64,000 nt of DNA from Anastatus disparis (Eukaryota; Arthropoda; Insecta; Hymenoptera; Eupelmidae). Of this stretch, positions 1 to 12,400 are shown one piece after another; position 1 is the stretch's first letter, and the number at the start of each line of letters is the position of its first letter. The DNA is taken from positions 7,009,501 through 7,073,500 of the forward strand of contig JAFFSR010000218.1 in assembly GCA_017163975.1 (NCBI GenBank). Reading direction: 5' to 3'. The notes under the pieces are model-generated. The model was not told the DNA's origin and searched no databases. It saw only the letters and a list, made by a program, of their open reading frames with translations. The position numbers and the translations under genes are program-made.

Positions 1-1355
1 CGATAGTGGAAAATCAATGAAATTTTGCACATGTGTGTGCATGCACGTCGGTATATCTAAACTCGTGTGAAAAGTTATAAATCTAACTTTAACGCCGATT
101 GAGCGAACAAGTCATTTTTCGATTTATAAAAATTTTTCTATAGAACGGTGTTAGATGTAGGAAATAGAGTGATAAAAAGAAAATATAAAAATTTAAGAAA
201 GAAGAAAAAAAAGAGTTTGATGATGTACGATAAGGGGCATTGAAAACGATCGTAAACTACTTTGTGGTCTTTATGAAATTTGCAAGAAGTTATGTACGCT
301 TCATCGTTTATTAGCCTAATGAAGCCAAGATGAACTTTTTTTTTAATTCTACCCATATCTATAATGTTTTTATGATGAGATTATCCAACGCGAATAAATA
401 ATACATAATTTGAATACTTCAAAGATAATATATAAATTGAATCTTCTGTTATTCGCAATAAATCAATTTTATTATATGATTGAAGTACTTTTAAACATAA
501 TGACAAATTAAATCTTTGATACTTGAAATACTTTCAGAAATTATAGGATTAACAAATTCAATGAATAAATAATAAAATCAAGATTAACGTGTTATTAAAG
601 TAATTGAAATAATTAAACGCGCTTACCCATAAAAGCAATTTAGTACTTTAAAACTTATCATTAATGACAGCAACAATAATAACCGCGCGCGCTAATCTTT
701 CCCATACGACATTAACCAATTTTCCATCATCAAGCGGTGATAAACATTAAAATCTAGAATAACGCGAAACAAGCGCACGCGTTTATTATACCCCAATAGA
801 GCTGTCATAAAATTTTGTTAAACCTCAGACTTATGGTGTTCCGAATGCACGCGTATATGCGCGCGCAAGTTTAAACCGCGAGAAATTCTTTCTTTTTTTT
901 TTAGGTTATGTATATACGCAACTAACAGAATGCGGGATATTTTAGAGAAGGTTTAAAAGCTAAGCGGATATAACGGCTTAATCTATACGTATACAAATCC
1001 ACAAAATCGATTCTACAACGCAGACAACATACTATGCTTATGTATATAACACATATAGAATTATAACATTTTGTAAGGTATGCCTTTTGTGTGTATGTGG
1101 TGTATGCAATTACATTCTAATATGCTTTTGTGAATTTGATTTTATCATAGTTTTATGATTCGGATGAAATGTGGTTATTTTCTGGATGATTTAGCTTAAT
1201 ATTTCATTTAAAAAAAATATTTTTCTTTTATTGAAGATAACAATTCGAACGGAATTTCAGAATGCTGAAAATGTGAAAAATTTTTTATCGATATTTCATT
1301 GAAAATAATTTTATTGAATATAATTAGTCATTTAATTATTTTAATGTAGCATTAA

Positions 1356-1561
1356 GGCGGCTTCGGAGATTAGGTTAAATTTTCATTTCGTAGTTTACAA
1401 TTTACGTTTTTAATTTATAAAATTGTTTGGATTTTTAAATTATTTACTGTTCTGCGAGTTTCAAAAAGTGATAAAAAATTAAAAGATATAAAAAATCTCA
1501 TATATTAAAAGCATGATTTGTAAATTAAAAAATGCAACCTAACGTAATATCCGATGTCGCC
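1356..1561. mobile_element. TTAA-flanked MITE (GGCGRCWTCGGA termini)
   Basis: Flanked by TTAA (1352-1355, 1562-1565). Ends are inverted: GGCGGCTTCGGAGATTA against GGCGACATCGGATATTA. TTAA target duplication suggests the piggyBac superfamily. No coding capacity (206 bp). Confidence 0.65.
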
Positions 1562-3218
1562 TTAAATTAAAACATAATTAATGTGCATAAAAATTTAAGG
1601 TTGGGTGTATCAAATAGGTTTCAAATAAAAATCAAACATGCAGACTTATATATACTCGCATACACGCGCGTATACACAAAATTTATAAAACTATCACTTT
1701 CTGACTTTTAGGAATATAAAAAACATTTTCACGTTAAAATTTGAAAAAAAATAGAAAAAAAATTGTTACATCAAGCTCTCTTTGCGCAAAAACAAAACTA
1801 CCCGCTAGGAAAATTTTTTACAGCGTGTAACTAAAGTTTGAAACTTTTCTAATAATAGTAAAATATACAATATACTAAAATTTCAAAGTTTAACGAAAAA
1901 ATAATACCTTCCCACCCCGCGGCAGAGGTTAACTTTCATTTGAAAATATTGTATATTTACCGACAAAAAAAAATATTCACATTAGAAAAGAACTATCCAG
2001 CATAATTAGAGTATATCCGCTTATATATTTTCCTTTAGTCGCGTGTCATGCACCCTTTTGAAGTATATATTTTTTTTTACTTTTTTAAATGAGAAAAAAT
2101 TCTTTTTAATAACCTTTCCTCCAAAGCTGACACGTTTTAATATGATTAAACAGTCTGATAAAAACATAAAAAAAAAGGGAGAAAGTGAAGATAGGTTTAT
2201 TTAACGAAGCAATTTTCATAACGACAAGAGGAAGATGAGAAGAGGAGAGATGAGAACACAAAAAACTTCTTTTTTTTTTTGTGTTCGCTGGTTTTATATA
2301 AAGCTAAGGGTAAAAATTATTATATTTTCACGCGTTTGTTAACTCGTTGAATTATATTATTTCGGCGATGAGAAAATTATGTGAATTGGAAAGAAGTTGG
2401 ATGAGATTACATTTGCGCTCTTTAGTTTTTTTTTCTTTCTCCTCTTTATACGAAAATGAAATAAGCGGATGAAGTTTTTTTTTTAAGGTTAATCCGTTAT
2501 TCGACGTAATCTATATTTTTTAGTTTAATTAAAATTTTTTCCCTTATTATATTCTGCATTGTATTTTTGTAATTTAGTTTTATCGTTTTATAGCTACTTT
2601 GAAATTATCTCGAGTCTTAAATATCAAATTCTAGTTATATAAAAAATTGATTGTTTGATGAAATTTTAGATAATGAAAATTGATGATTTGTTTAATGAAC
2701 AATTATTAAATTTTTTCTAAAACACAGTTTGATTTATTTAATTATCCGAGAAAAGAGAATTGTATTGTTATTATTCTAATCCGTAAAATCCATTTTTATT
2801 TTGAAAATATTGGATGCCGGTATGCTATAATCAGGAAAAAACAATTCCTTCATGAACAACAACTGTTTTTTAACTATTCTTTTGAAATAGAATATTTTAT
2901 TCTTCTAATAATTTTTAAAGTTAATGAAAAATGAAGAAGAAAATAAATTAACAGAAAAAGAAACCAAAAAAGCTTGGCATGACTCGGATTACAAGTTAGC
3001 CAAGTTCAAGGAGTTCAGTGTAAGTCAGGAAAACTCTTGGTTTATATGACTTGTGCTGGGACTTTTAAGATAATTTAAAGGATAAAAAGAAAGAAAAATG
3101 TATAAAAAGTATGGTTGTGTGGATTAAAAAAAGGCTGTGAAACAGCTTGAATTTTAAAGACCAAACTTGTGTAAATTTGCCTGAATATGTAAAGATGAAA
3201 CGTTGGTAACTTGCCGAC

Positions 3219-3236
3219 GAGGCACTATCACGCCTC
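3219..3236. repeat. Single degenerate GAGGC palindrome
   Basis: GAGGCACTATCACGCCTC with the same CTTGCCG flank as the unit at 35205. Confidence 0.5.
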
Positions 3237-3384
3237 TTGAAATAATTTTAAGTGATTTTTGGATAAAAAAGCATTTTATTTCTGATAGAATCTATATAAA
3301 CGAAATAAATATTGATTCGATTAATTTTTTTCAAGGCCATTGACGTTTTTGATAAGGTATTGAATTAAAAATTTTATTTTTTAA

Positions 3385-3500
3385 ACAAACAAAAGATGAT
3401 TTCATTTTATTTACTTCAAAATACTAAGATAACAAACTTTTTTTTATTGCAAATAAAAGATGACTTCATTTCGTTCGTTTCAAAATACTAAGAAAACAAA
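3385..3500. repeat. Imperfect tandem duplication of about 62 bp
   Basis: AAAAGATGATTTCATTT...TTCAAAATACTAAGATAACA is repeated as AAAAGATGACTTCATTT...TTCAAAATACTAAGAAAACA. Confidence 0.6.
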
Positions 3501-5939
3501 TTTTTCAAATTTTTGGAATTGTACCAACAATGCTTCTGAAAATCAATATTAATCTATTTTCAATTGGAATAAGAAAATTCGAAAAAGTTAAAAAAACGTT
3601 TAAATTACAATAATTTTCTTCCAACGTCATAAACTACGAAAATTATTTTGTAATATTCAAAACTTTCGTAATATTATCGAAATTCGTTTTTATTTGTAAT
3701 ATTTACAAGAGAACCTATAGATTTTTTCCGATAATTTTTATCTGAATCTTTATGGCAATGCCGTTTCCGTGTTTCGCCTTTACAAAAACGTTTCTGCATT
3801 AAGATATTCCTAGATGATTCTCGATTTAAAACTTTTTAATGCTTAACTTCTGTTTATATGTTCATAAGCTTTTCACATGAAAGTATATTATTATTTTTTT
3901 TTTTTTCTTATATCTTAGTCAGGTACAATTTAATGATATACAACGAAAAAGGTAAATTTTATTTTCTAATTTGAAATAAAAGTAAAAACTAATATTTTTT
4001 TTTATATCAAGTTGGTTGATAACGACGAAACTTTAAAATAACATGCGAATCGTGTATTTTTCAAACGCTTTTCGAGCAGCATTAAAAAAATTTTCGCATA
4101 AAATAAAGCTACTAATATTTTCTCTGTACGATAAAAGTAAAATAAAGCAGAAAATAAAGGAAAAATTCACTTTAAAATAACTTAGACAACGAGCATAAAC
4201 TCATATCAAAAGCAACGACATCAACAGTCCAGCCAACAAACATTCCAAGCCGAAAAACTTTTGTGCTATACCGCCCGAGCTTAATATGCTGAAAAACACT
4301 ACATCAAAGATAACACGACTTTCTCTCTCCTTTCTCTTTTCGCGAAAAGCACGTGAAAAGCAGCGTTTTATATGCACACGCATACACGCGCTTGTGCTCA
4401 CGTATTATGCACTTGGAGCTTCAACTTTTCCATAATACGAACTACTGTTTCTCTTACTCACGCTGCGCAAAACTTTCAGTCTGCGCTCGTACCTCCATAA
4501 AGATCTACATTATTTTGTACGACTATATATATATGTATAGACAGCTATATATAGTGTTTGGTATGGTATAGACTCGGTATATACATATAACTATCTCTGA
4601 GGCGATATCGTTGAAGCGAAAACTCTAATTGAGTTGAGGCTATCGTCGTCTACCGCTTTTGCGTAAATCCGTGAAGTGGGACTTTATATATATATATATA
4701 CATTGGTTTATACAGAAAAGTATGGATCTCTCTTTCTTTCTTCCCTTTTTTTTCTCTTCTTTCTTTTTTTTACTTTCTTCTCTCTTCTTCTCTCTTGAAT
4801 TCGACTTGGCAACGGGCCATTCGTATCTAGCTCTTGAAAAATTGGAAAGACCAGTGCCTCTCTTTTCTCTCTAGCTTTTTTCTCTCTTTCTCAATTTTTT
4901 CTTTTCTCTTTTTTCATTCTGTTCCTTTTTTCAGCATTTTTCTACAGAACGAGGCAAACATGTATCGAACGCCAAAAGAGTAAGAACTTTTTAGAGAAAA
5001 ATAGTGCATACATGTGTACGTATACATACAGAAACGTGTACGTGTATACAGATGCATTGGATATACACAGAATGTAAAAAAAAGAGGAAAGTTCCTGTAT
5101 ACCGGAAGAAGGTTAGAGAAGAGGATATACACTTTATGGTGATGGAGCCTTGGAGCTTGCAACTGACTCTGCACTATTTTCGGTTAAAGAAATAACATTC
5201 TGTGTATACGTATACAGCGCTCGTCGGCTCAATGAATAAAAGCTCCGGGAAGTATTTTAAGAAGATTTTACTCCGAAGTTGAAAAAAAAAAAAAAGAATC
5301 TACTCTTTTTTCTTTTGAAAAAATACTTTTTGCATAATGATGCATTGATACTTTTGCTTGGGTTTGCACTTTTTTTATACGTACGCGTAGCCTCTAAATT
5401 AATAGTTCTGTCATGATGACTTTATTCCTTTCTTTTTTCTTCATTTTATTTATACGAGTGAGTGATAGTTTGGATCTTGAATTATAGTCGGTCGAAGTTG
5501 TGGCTGAGGAATTTGAAATGTAAAAAAGATTTAAAATTTTTTCGGAATATTTGAAATTCAAATTTCGAGGGGAGGATTTTCTTTCGGGAAAAGTTGTATG
5601 ATAGGTCTATTTGACGATAGTGCCATTCGTTTTGTTCAGCATGAGAGTTAAATGTAAAGCAGTCAATTATTTCTGGTTTATTGCTTATATTATTTGACGC
5701 AACAAGAGAAAAAGAAATCATATCTTATTGAATCCATCAGCATTTTTTCTTTATTCGAATTCATAAAACATCGATGAAAACATTTCTTTTATATCAATAT
5801 GTCATTTTTTTAGCATATGGAAATTTAAGCAATAATAAAAGATGTACTGAGATATGTTTTCTAAAAATTGCAATGACTTTATAATCATTGAACAGACTGT
5901 CGTCATTATGAGTATTTATTTATTTATTGGCTTACGGAA

Positions 5940-6475
5940 CCAACAAGGAGAGATCCGGGTCACCGATTTGAATGAAACTTTGGGGATGGTTTTCAGGTAT
6001 AGATTAATGAAAAAAGATGCTCATAATTTAATCGCATAGGCCCTTTTAATCCCTATAATCATAATTTTAGAGATTTATATAGAATTTTATGTATAAGTTT
6101 GGAATTTCATAATTCAATAAAGAAAATAAAAGTAAAGAAAACCAGCTTTAATTTGCGAGTTTTGAAAGTCAAAAGCTTCATTGGTTCAAAGGTTATGTTT
6201 AATTAAATATTTATAAAATTTAGGGGACGAAATAAGCTGTTGTTTCTAGTAGACAACTTACCCCAAAATCCTGTTAAGTATTCAATCAAACATAACTTTT
6301 GAACCATTGAAGCTTTTGACTTTCAAATCCTTATATATAAAATTCGATATAAACCTCTAAAATTATGATTATAGGGACTAAAAGGGCCTATGAGATTGAT
6401 TGATCTTTTTTCATTATTATATATACGTTTCACTCAAATCGATGACCCGGACTTCGTGGGCTCCCCTTGCAAGTC
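5940..6475. mobile_element. Fold-back element with arms of about 230 bp
   Basis: The two halves are imperfect reverse complements. Shared blocks include TCCGGGTCAYCGATTTGA, TAGGCCCTTTTARTCCCTAT, and GAAAGTCAAAAGCTTCAWTG. A short loop lies at about 6240-6265. The only open frame inside is short and is not a gene. Confidence 0.7.
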
Positions 6476-9400
6476 TATTTACATACTTAATATTCATAAA
6501 AAAAACATTAGTTAGTCAGTATATAATAAGGATCATCTGGTCTACGCTAATCAAATTAACAAAACTCGAGTAAAGATTGTAGTAGTTCTTTAAAGATAAA
6601 GATTAATAAAGAATCTTTATAAAATTTATAATAATTTATATTAAGAGACAAATTTGTTCTATAAACTGAAAATTCCTATATAATTAGCTTATCAGTCATT
6701 ACCATGATTCAATGTGAAATCGTTTTAAAGTATAAAAAATATAATATACTGAAAATTACCATTAAATTAAAATTGATAAATAAATAAATAACAACAACGT
6801 CAATGACAAGCATGCAATTTTTAACAGAGTATATAATCTCATTGATTGATTTCCAAAGAGCTTAACTAATTAATTCTCTTAGCTTAATTGAACCATTCAT
6901 CCTTTTGAACTGTTTTCGAGTTAACTGATTCCCCCAGTATACATCGATTAGGTTTAACCAGATTACTTTGGTTTTGAGATAGCAACTAGAAAGTTCGAGA
7001 TTCATAGATATGTTAAAGTCTCTCTCGATAACTTTATTTTCAACGGACGTTTAATCCACAGCCTAAAAGCCGATTAATTTCGTTGATAAAAAGTCATTTT
7101 TTATAAATTTGATTTATTTTATAAATTAAATTTATTTTTGTAAATTAAATTTATTAAATGCATCAATTAGGTTCATTGTCATTAGTTTTTATTTATTTTT
7201 CTCAAATTAATCGCGACTAGAACAAAACGCGAGATATTTAAATTTCGGTAAAAGCGATAAAAAATGAAGTTCCGTTATGAATTTAGCGCTTAAAAGTTAA
7301 CAAATATATGCAAATTGTATGAATTATACTTTGAAATTCATTCGAAAAGTTTTGAAATAATTTGCATGGCTAATTATTCTTAATTAGTAGCACGTGTTAT
7401 AGCTGTAAGAACAAAATGTTTCATTACACTTTAACTACGATTTACATTGCTACTTCATTTTACTCGCGACTTGATTTAACGTTTGTTTAACTAACATCAA
7501 ATAATCGATAGTTCGTTTATTAAAAGAATTAATTTTTAATCTGAAACTCGAGCATTTAAAATCGTTATATTATAAATTAAACCACTGAAGTTTCATGTAT
7601 TAAAATAAAAGAAGAAAAAAGTAGAACATCAACACCTTCTCGTACGTTTTTTATTCCAGTACACGCAACATGACTATACGATCTCTCCGCATTATGTGCG
7701 AGAGATATGACGAACAAAAAAGAAGAGAAAAAAAAAAGGTATAGGGAGCAGAGACAAGCGATAGTACCAGCGAATACAAAAGACGGTTGGAAAAAAAAAG
7801 AAGAAAAAAAAAAAGGAGAACGAAAGTGGCAAGTTGCGCTTTTTTTCCCAAGTTGTTATACATATACATACAATTCGTGCGGTACAAAGGTATATACGAT
7901 CAACTATGTACCATGTGTTGTTGAGATACACTCGGTTTCTTTCTCTTTGCACACGTGCATGTTAGATGCTTTTCTTTTTCTCTCTTATTTTTTTTTTTTC
8001 ATTTTATTTCTTCTTTCTTTTTTTTCTTCTTTTGTATCGCACAGAAGGCTTTTGTTGGGATAAAGAGGAAAATTTTTCGAGATTTTCTTTGATGTTAAGA
8101 GTAGGTATTTTTAAACTGACGTTATTGAATAATAGTAATACGTTATTGAGAATTTTAATTTTACCATTACATTTTATTAAATTTTTTTCTGAATTGACGA
8201 AGCGATGAAATTTAATTAAAAATTTTTAATACAAAAACTCGGAAAGATTTTCTAGACAAATGTTGAAAACACATTTTACTCATAATTTAGATTAATGTTG
8301 CGTTCTATTCTTCCTTTTTTTTGCGTTTGAAAATGAGGTCGCGCGAATAGATGCGATTGATTAAATTTGTTCAGTTATTGCTCGATGCTGAATAATTTTC
8401 AAATTCAAACGGAATATTTGGCATAATCGAGAAGCAGTATTCGAACAAATAACCGCTTTAGGATTTCATCGTAACCATACCATAAACCGAAAAAAAAGTA
8501 AAGGGGCTAATAAACTCGCTCTCTGCAAAAGCTTTTACAAAATTGTACTGTTACTTTAGCAGCATTGGAAATTGTTCCATTAGAATTTTCCTTAAAATTT
8601 AAAACAAAAAAAAGCAGAAAATTCAAATGAAGAAAATTAAAACGTTTACAAGAATTCTGATGATGTCGTGCATTAAAAGAATAAGTTTAATATCAAAAAG
8701 ACAAGTTTAGTTTTCTTCTTTGGCCACTTGAAAAAGTATTTCGAACTTTATACGAAGGTCTTTCCAGTGAAAAATGTAAAATGGGTAAGAAACAGGGACG
8801 TTAAAACGCATTTCCGGATTAAATTTACTTTTGTCTAATGCACCGTAATTGTAAAATGTGATGGTATTGCAACTTAGAAGGAGATAAAGGAAAGGACGGA
8901 GAGTAAAATGTAAAAGTACTTTGGTATATATATTCTTCCAAGTACTTATTATCTTTTCTCCTCGTGTTCTATCCCGCTCAATGTTGCAAGGATTTTATCC
9001 TTTTTTTCTTCTTCTTCTTTTTTTTCTCTCTCTCTACTTTCTACTTCGCTACTGACTAATGAGATCTCGTATTTACGTAGAATATATCTTGAAACTGACA
9101 TTTTACCTTTTGTTTTATAGAAAGATTCATGTTTGTCTTTTCACTCATATTTTATTTCTAGGCGCGACAATGGCACCACTGTCTTCAAATTTTTCTCTTT
9201 ATTTTTTCTTCTTTTCGTCAACTCATAAATAAACTGAAATCAGTATTATTTAAACGCTATATATATTGAACGTAAACTATAAAATGCAAACATTTCTTAA
9301 TTTAATTAATATCAAGAATCTTTAGAAATTTAAATAATTCAGATAACAATTGAGCATCGTGTGTAAAGATAGTCTGACAACACACGACTTATTCTACTTA

Positions 9401-12400
9401 TTTTATATTACAATCAGTTTATTTCTATTTAAATGTTATCTCTCGGTAGTTTTACTGTAAAGTTGATGAAAATTTTATTTTGCAAAATTTATAGCGGGTA
9501 TTATTTTACTTAATATAATTTTAGATCGATTCGCCAAGAGAAAAACAAATGAAGATATAAGCTTGTATTTGTTTTATTTTTAGGCGAAAAACTATAAAGC
9601 TTCAGTGAGATATAAAACTACGATGAAATTTCCTAAAATAACATCAACATGGAATAAAATCTACAATATTCGTGTGGATGTATCAAAGTAAATGAATGTG
9701 AATGTAATACAGAACAAAAATGACACGTCCTTATTAAAGTTCATGGCGTAATACATTAAAAAAACTAGCAAAAAAAAAATAAAAGAAGAAGAAGAAATAA
9801 GCATTAACAGAAAAAAAGCAAAACGAAATTCTCATCTTCGCAAAGAGAGAAAGAGAGAAAATTTCTATTTTGTCTTTTCACATTCTATTTCGTGAATCTT
9901 GGTTTCGAGCCAAGCTGCCCTCAACGATTTGGTGACGTAAAACGCTTTTCTTCGGAGGCCTCTTTATGCTTATGAAAAAGAAAAAAGAAAAACAAAGAAA
10001 CAAAAAAAAAAGTAGAACAAGATACTCAAGAGGTTTCGCATAAACTTGTTAAATCCATTGTTCATTTGCATATGAATAAGTTGTTGCAAAAAAATTTACT
10101 CTTATTCACTGCCATAAACAATAAATTGTTGAGATTTTGAATAATATTACTCGGTGGATTTAATGTATTAGCTTTTATTGTAAATAAACGGTAAACAATT
10201 TTTTTTGTTGCAAACAAACTTAACGATGATTATACTAAAAATTGAATATTCAAAAAGTACATTAGTTACGTAGCCGTTCAACTAAAAGATAAAGTTTGAT
10301 AAATTTGTTTACTTTGCTTATGAAGTATGACTTTACGATCGAATTAAAATTATTTAAAATAACATTAATACTTGTTTCGAGCTGTACTAAGAAGATCGAA
10401 AAACGTTGCTTCACTGCCTGAAAAATTAAGGTACTTTATTATCCCATTGAGAACATTATAGGAAAATACATAAAATGTTATTTGTACCATCGATAAATAA
10501 ATCAAGGGAAATAAAGTACATTACAATCTCCGAAGTAGCAGTATATTTCAAAAACTCGAAACAACAAAAAAAAAAATGTAAAACTCCATTATAGTTTAAA
10601 AAATACAAAAATCATGGATTTTCAAATGCAATTCGTGCTCCCTTTTTCGCATCAAACTTTTTCCGCTTGTTGTTTATCTCATTCTCAAGAGATACGCGAA
10701 CAAAAAAGAGAAAAGTCCAAAAAAAGAGAGTGCAAAAGAAGGGAAAAAAAAGTAAAAGGTATAGAGAGGCAACGATTCTCGTGATAAAGTTACTGGCATT
10801 CCTTTTTTTTTCTTCTTATTTGGCGTGACTTGCATCTTATATACGATAAAAAGAATCGTTACGCCGATGTGTATATACGTATACTTCAATGTTTGAACAA
10901 AACTGCCCTTTAATCTTTGGCTTGAGTGTATACAGAATGGAGGATGGAGAGAGAGAGAGAGAAAAAGAAATGCCACACAATTTTCTGTGTGCACGGATCG
11001 ATCTTTAAAGCTTTAGTTTCTATATACCCTCGTTTTATTTTCTCGTTTCTTTGAGATGTTACATAGCGTGGCTTTTAATGTTTATTCTGTTGTTGCTGGA
11101 GGAGCTCGGATATTTTTGTGTATTGATATTATGTCTGGATGGGAGTTTAGACTGTCCTTTTTTTGTCATTTATTTTTAATATTTTAATTAAATGCAGTAC
11201 AAAGTAAATACATTAGAATCCAATGACATGTTGTGGCTTTATTACAAAAGATTTTTCTTTTCAAAAATAGAAAACTTGTTTTGGGAAAAAAAGGGAAACA
11301 AAAATGTTCATTAATAAAGTAAAATTATGCCATTAGATTCAAACGTATTTATTTTAAATAATTCACTGTGATTAGCTTCAATCCTATAATAAATTTAACG
11401 TATTTTATGTGGTGTAAGATTTTGTTGTTTAACAAAAGGTAGACTAAAGGAGAACGAAATTCCAAGTATTTTTATTATTTAATGCCATTGGCATTTAAAT
11501 TTAATTAAACTACAATGTTTAAGTTTAAACGAATGTAATCAAGGCTTTCTTTTTCATTTTCTTCAAATGCTGAAATTTAAGGTCAATGGTAATGGTAAAG
11601 GCTTATGTAATTTAATTACACGTACATTCCGTTGTAAACAATTAAACAATCCGATCGTTCAATTCCGGATAATTTGGTATCCCACCAAAAATCACGTCAA
11701 TTAAATTTAATGATTTTCTTTTTGATATTTTTCGAGGTTTTCTCAAATTATGTCAATTTTATGATTCAGAATAAGAAAGTAAATTTATCACTTTAAATTG
11801 AAAAGTTGTACTTTATCGGCAATTGGCAAACATCACTTCTAACGGTTAACCTTATTGTTCGAAGCTGTCTATTTGTCTCTTAACCTAGCAAATTGTCAAT
11901 TGTCTGCTCGGTCGATGAAATTGACAAGAGTTGCAAAAAAAAGAGGAGAGAAAAAAAAAACAAAAAACCGAAAAGAAAGAAAGAAATTCAGAGAGATAAT
12001 TATCAAACGGTTGACTTGGTTTTTTTTTCTCCTATACACTCTCCAAATGATTTGCTGCTAATCGCGTGACTCTACACCATGTCGACATTTTCTTTCTTTT
12101 CCTTTTTCCTCTTTTTTTTTGGCGACAATAGGAGAAAAAAGTCGCCAAGAGTGCTACTTTATTCTTCTCCCTTGTGTCGGAGAGCAAGAAGAAGAAGAAG
12201 AAGAAAAAAAAAAGTTACTTAATTTGAAGTAGCCTACTTTTTTCTTCTTCTTTTTCTTCTTCAATTTCGTCTCAATTGTTCATTACGTCTTTTATTAGAA
12301 AATTCTTAATTAGGCTACTTCATTATCGCGATCAATCAATAAATAAAGTTTTTTCTTTCATGATTTTTATAACGAATTTTGTTTATGCAAAAAGGTTTAT

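Larger units (their letters stand above)
1566..5939. other. Noncoding AT-rich DNA
   Basis: No exon recognised on either strand. Besides the palindrome at 3219 and the duplication at 3385, the stretch 4200-5230 is a richer island of TATATAC/CACACGCG words and long pyrimidine tracts. ORFs there are low-complexity and not credible. The bases before 1352 are also plain AT-rich DNA. Confidence 0.6.

Noticed and set aside
5854..6039. 61-codon open frame
   Set aside because: Mostly inside the left arm of the fold-back element; the right arm does not preserve it.
7650..8210. Overlapping open frames on both strands
   Set aside because: All derive from one purine/pyrimidine-rich tract; low complexity on both strands.
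10674..10994. 106-codon minus-strand frame
   Set aside because: Low-complexity, simple-repeat origin; not gene-like.
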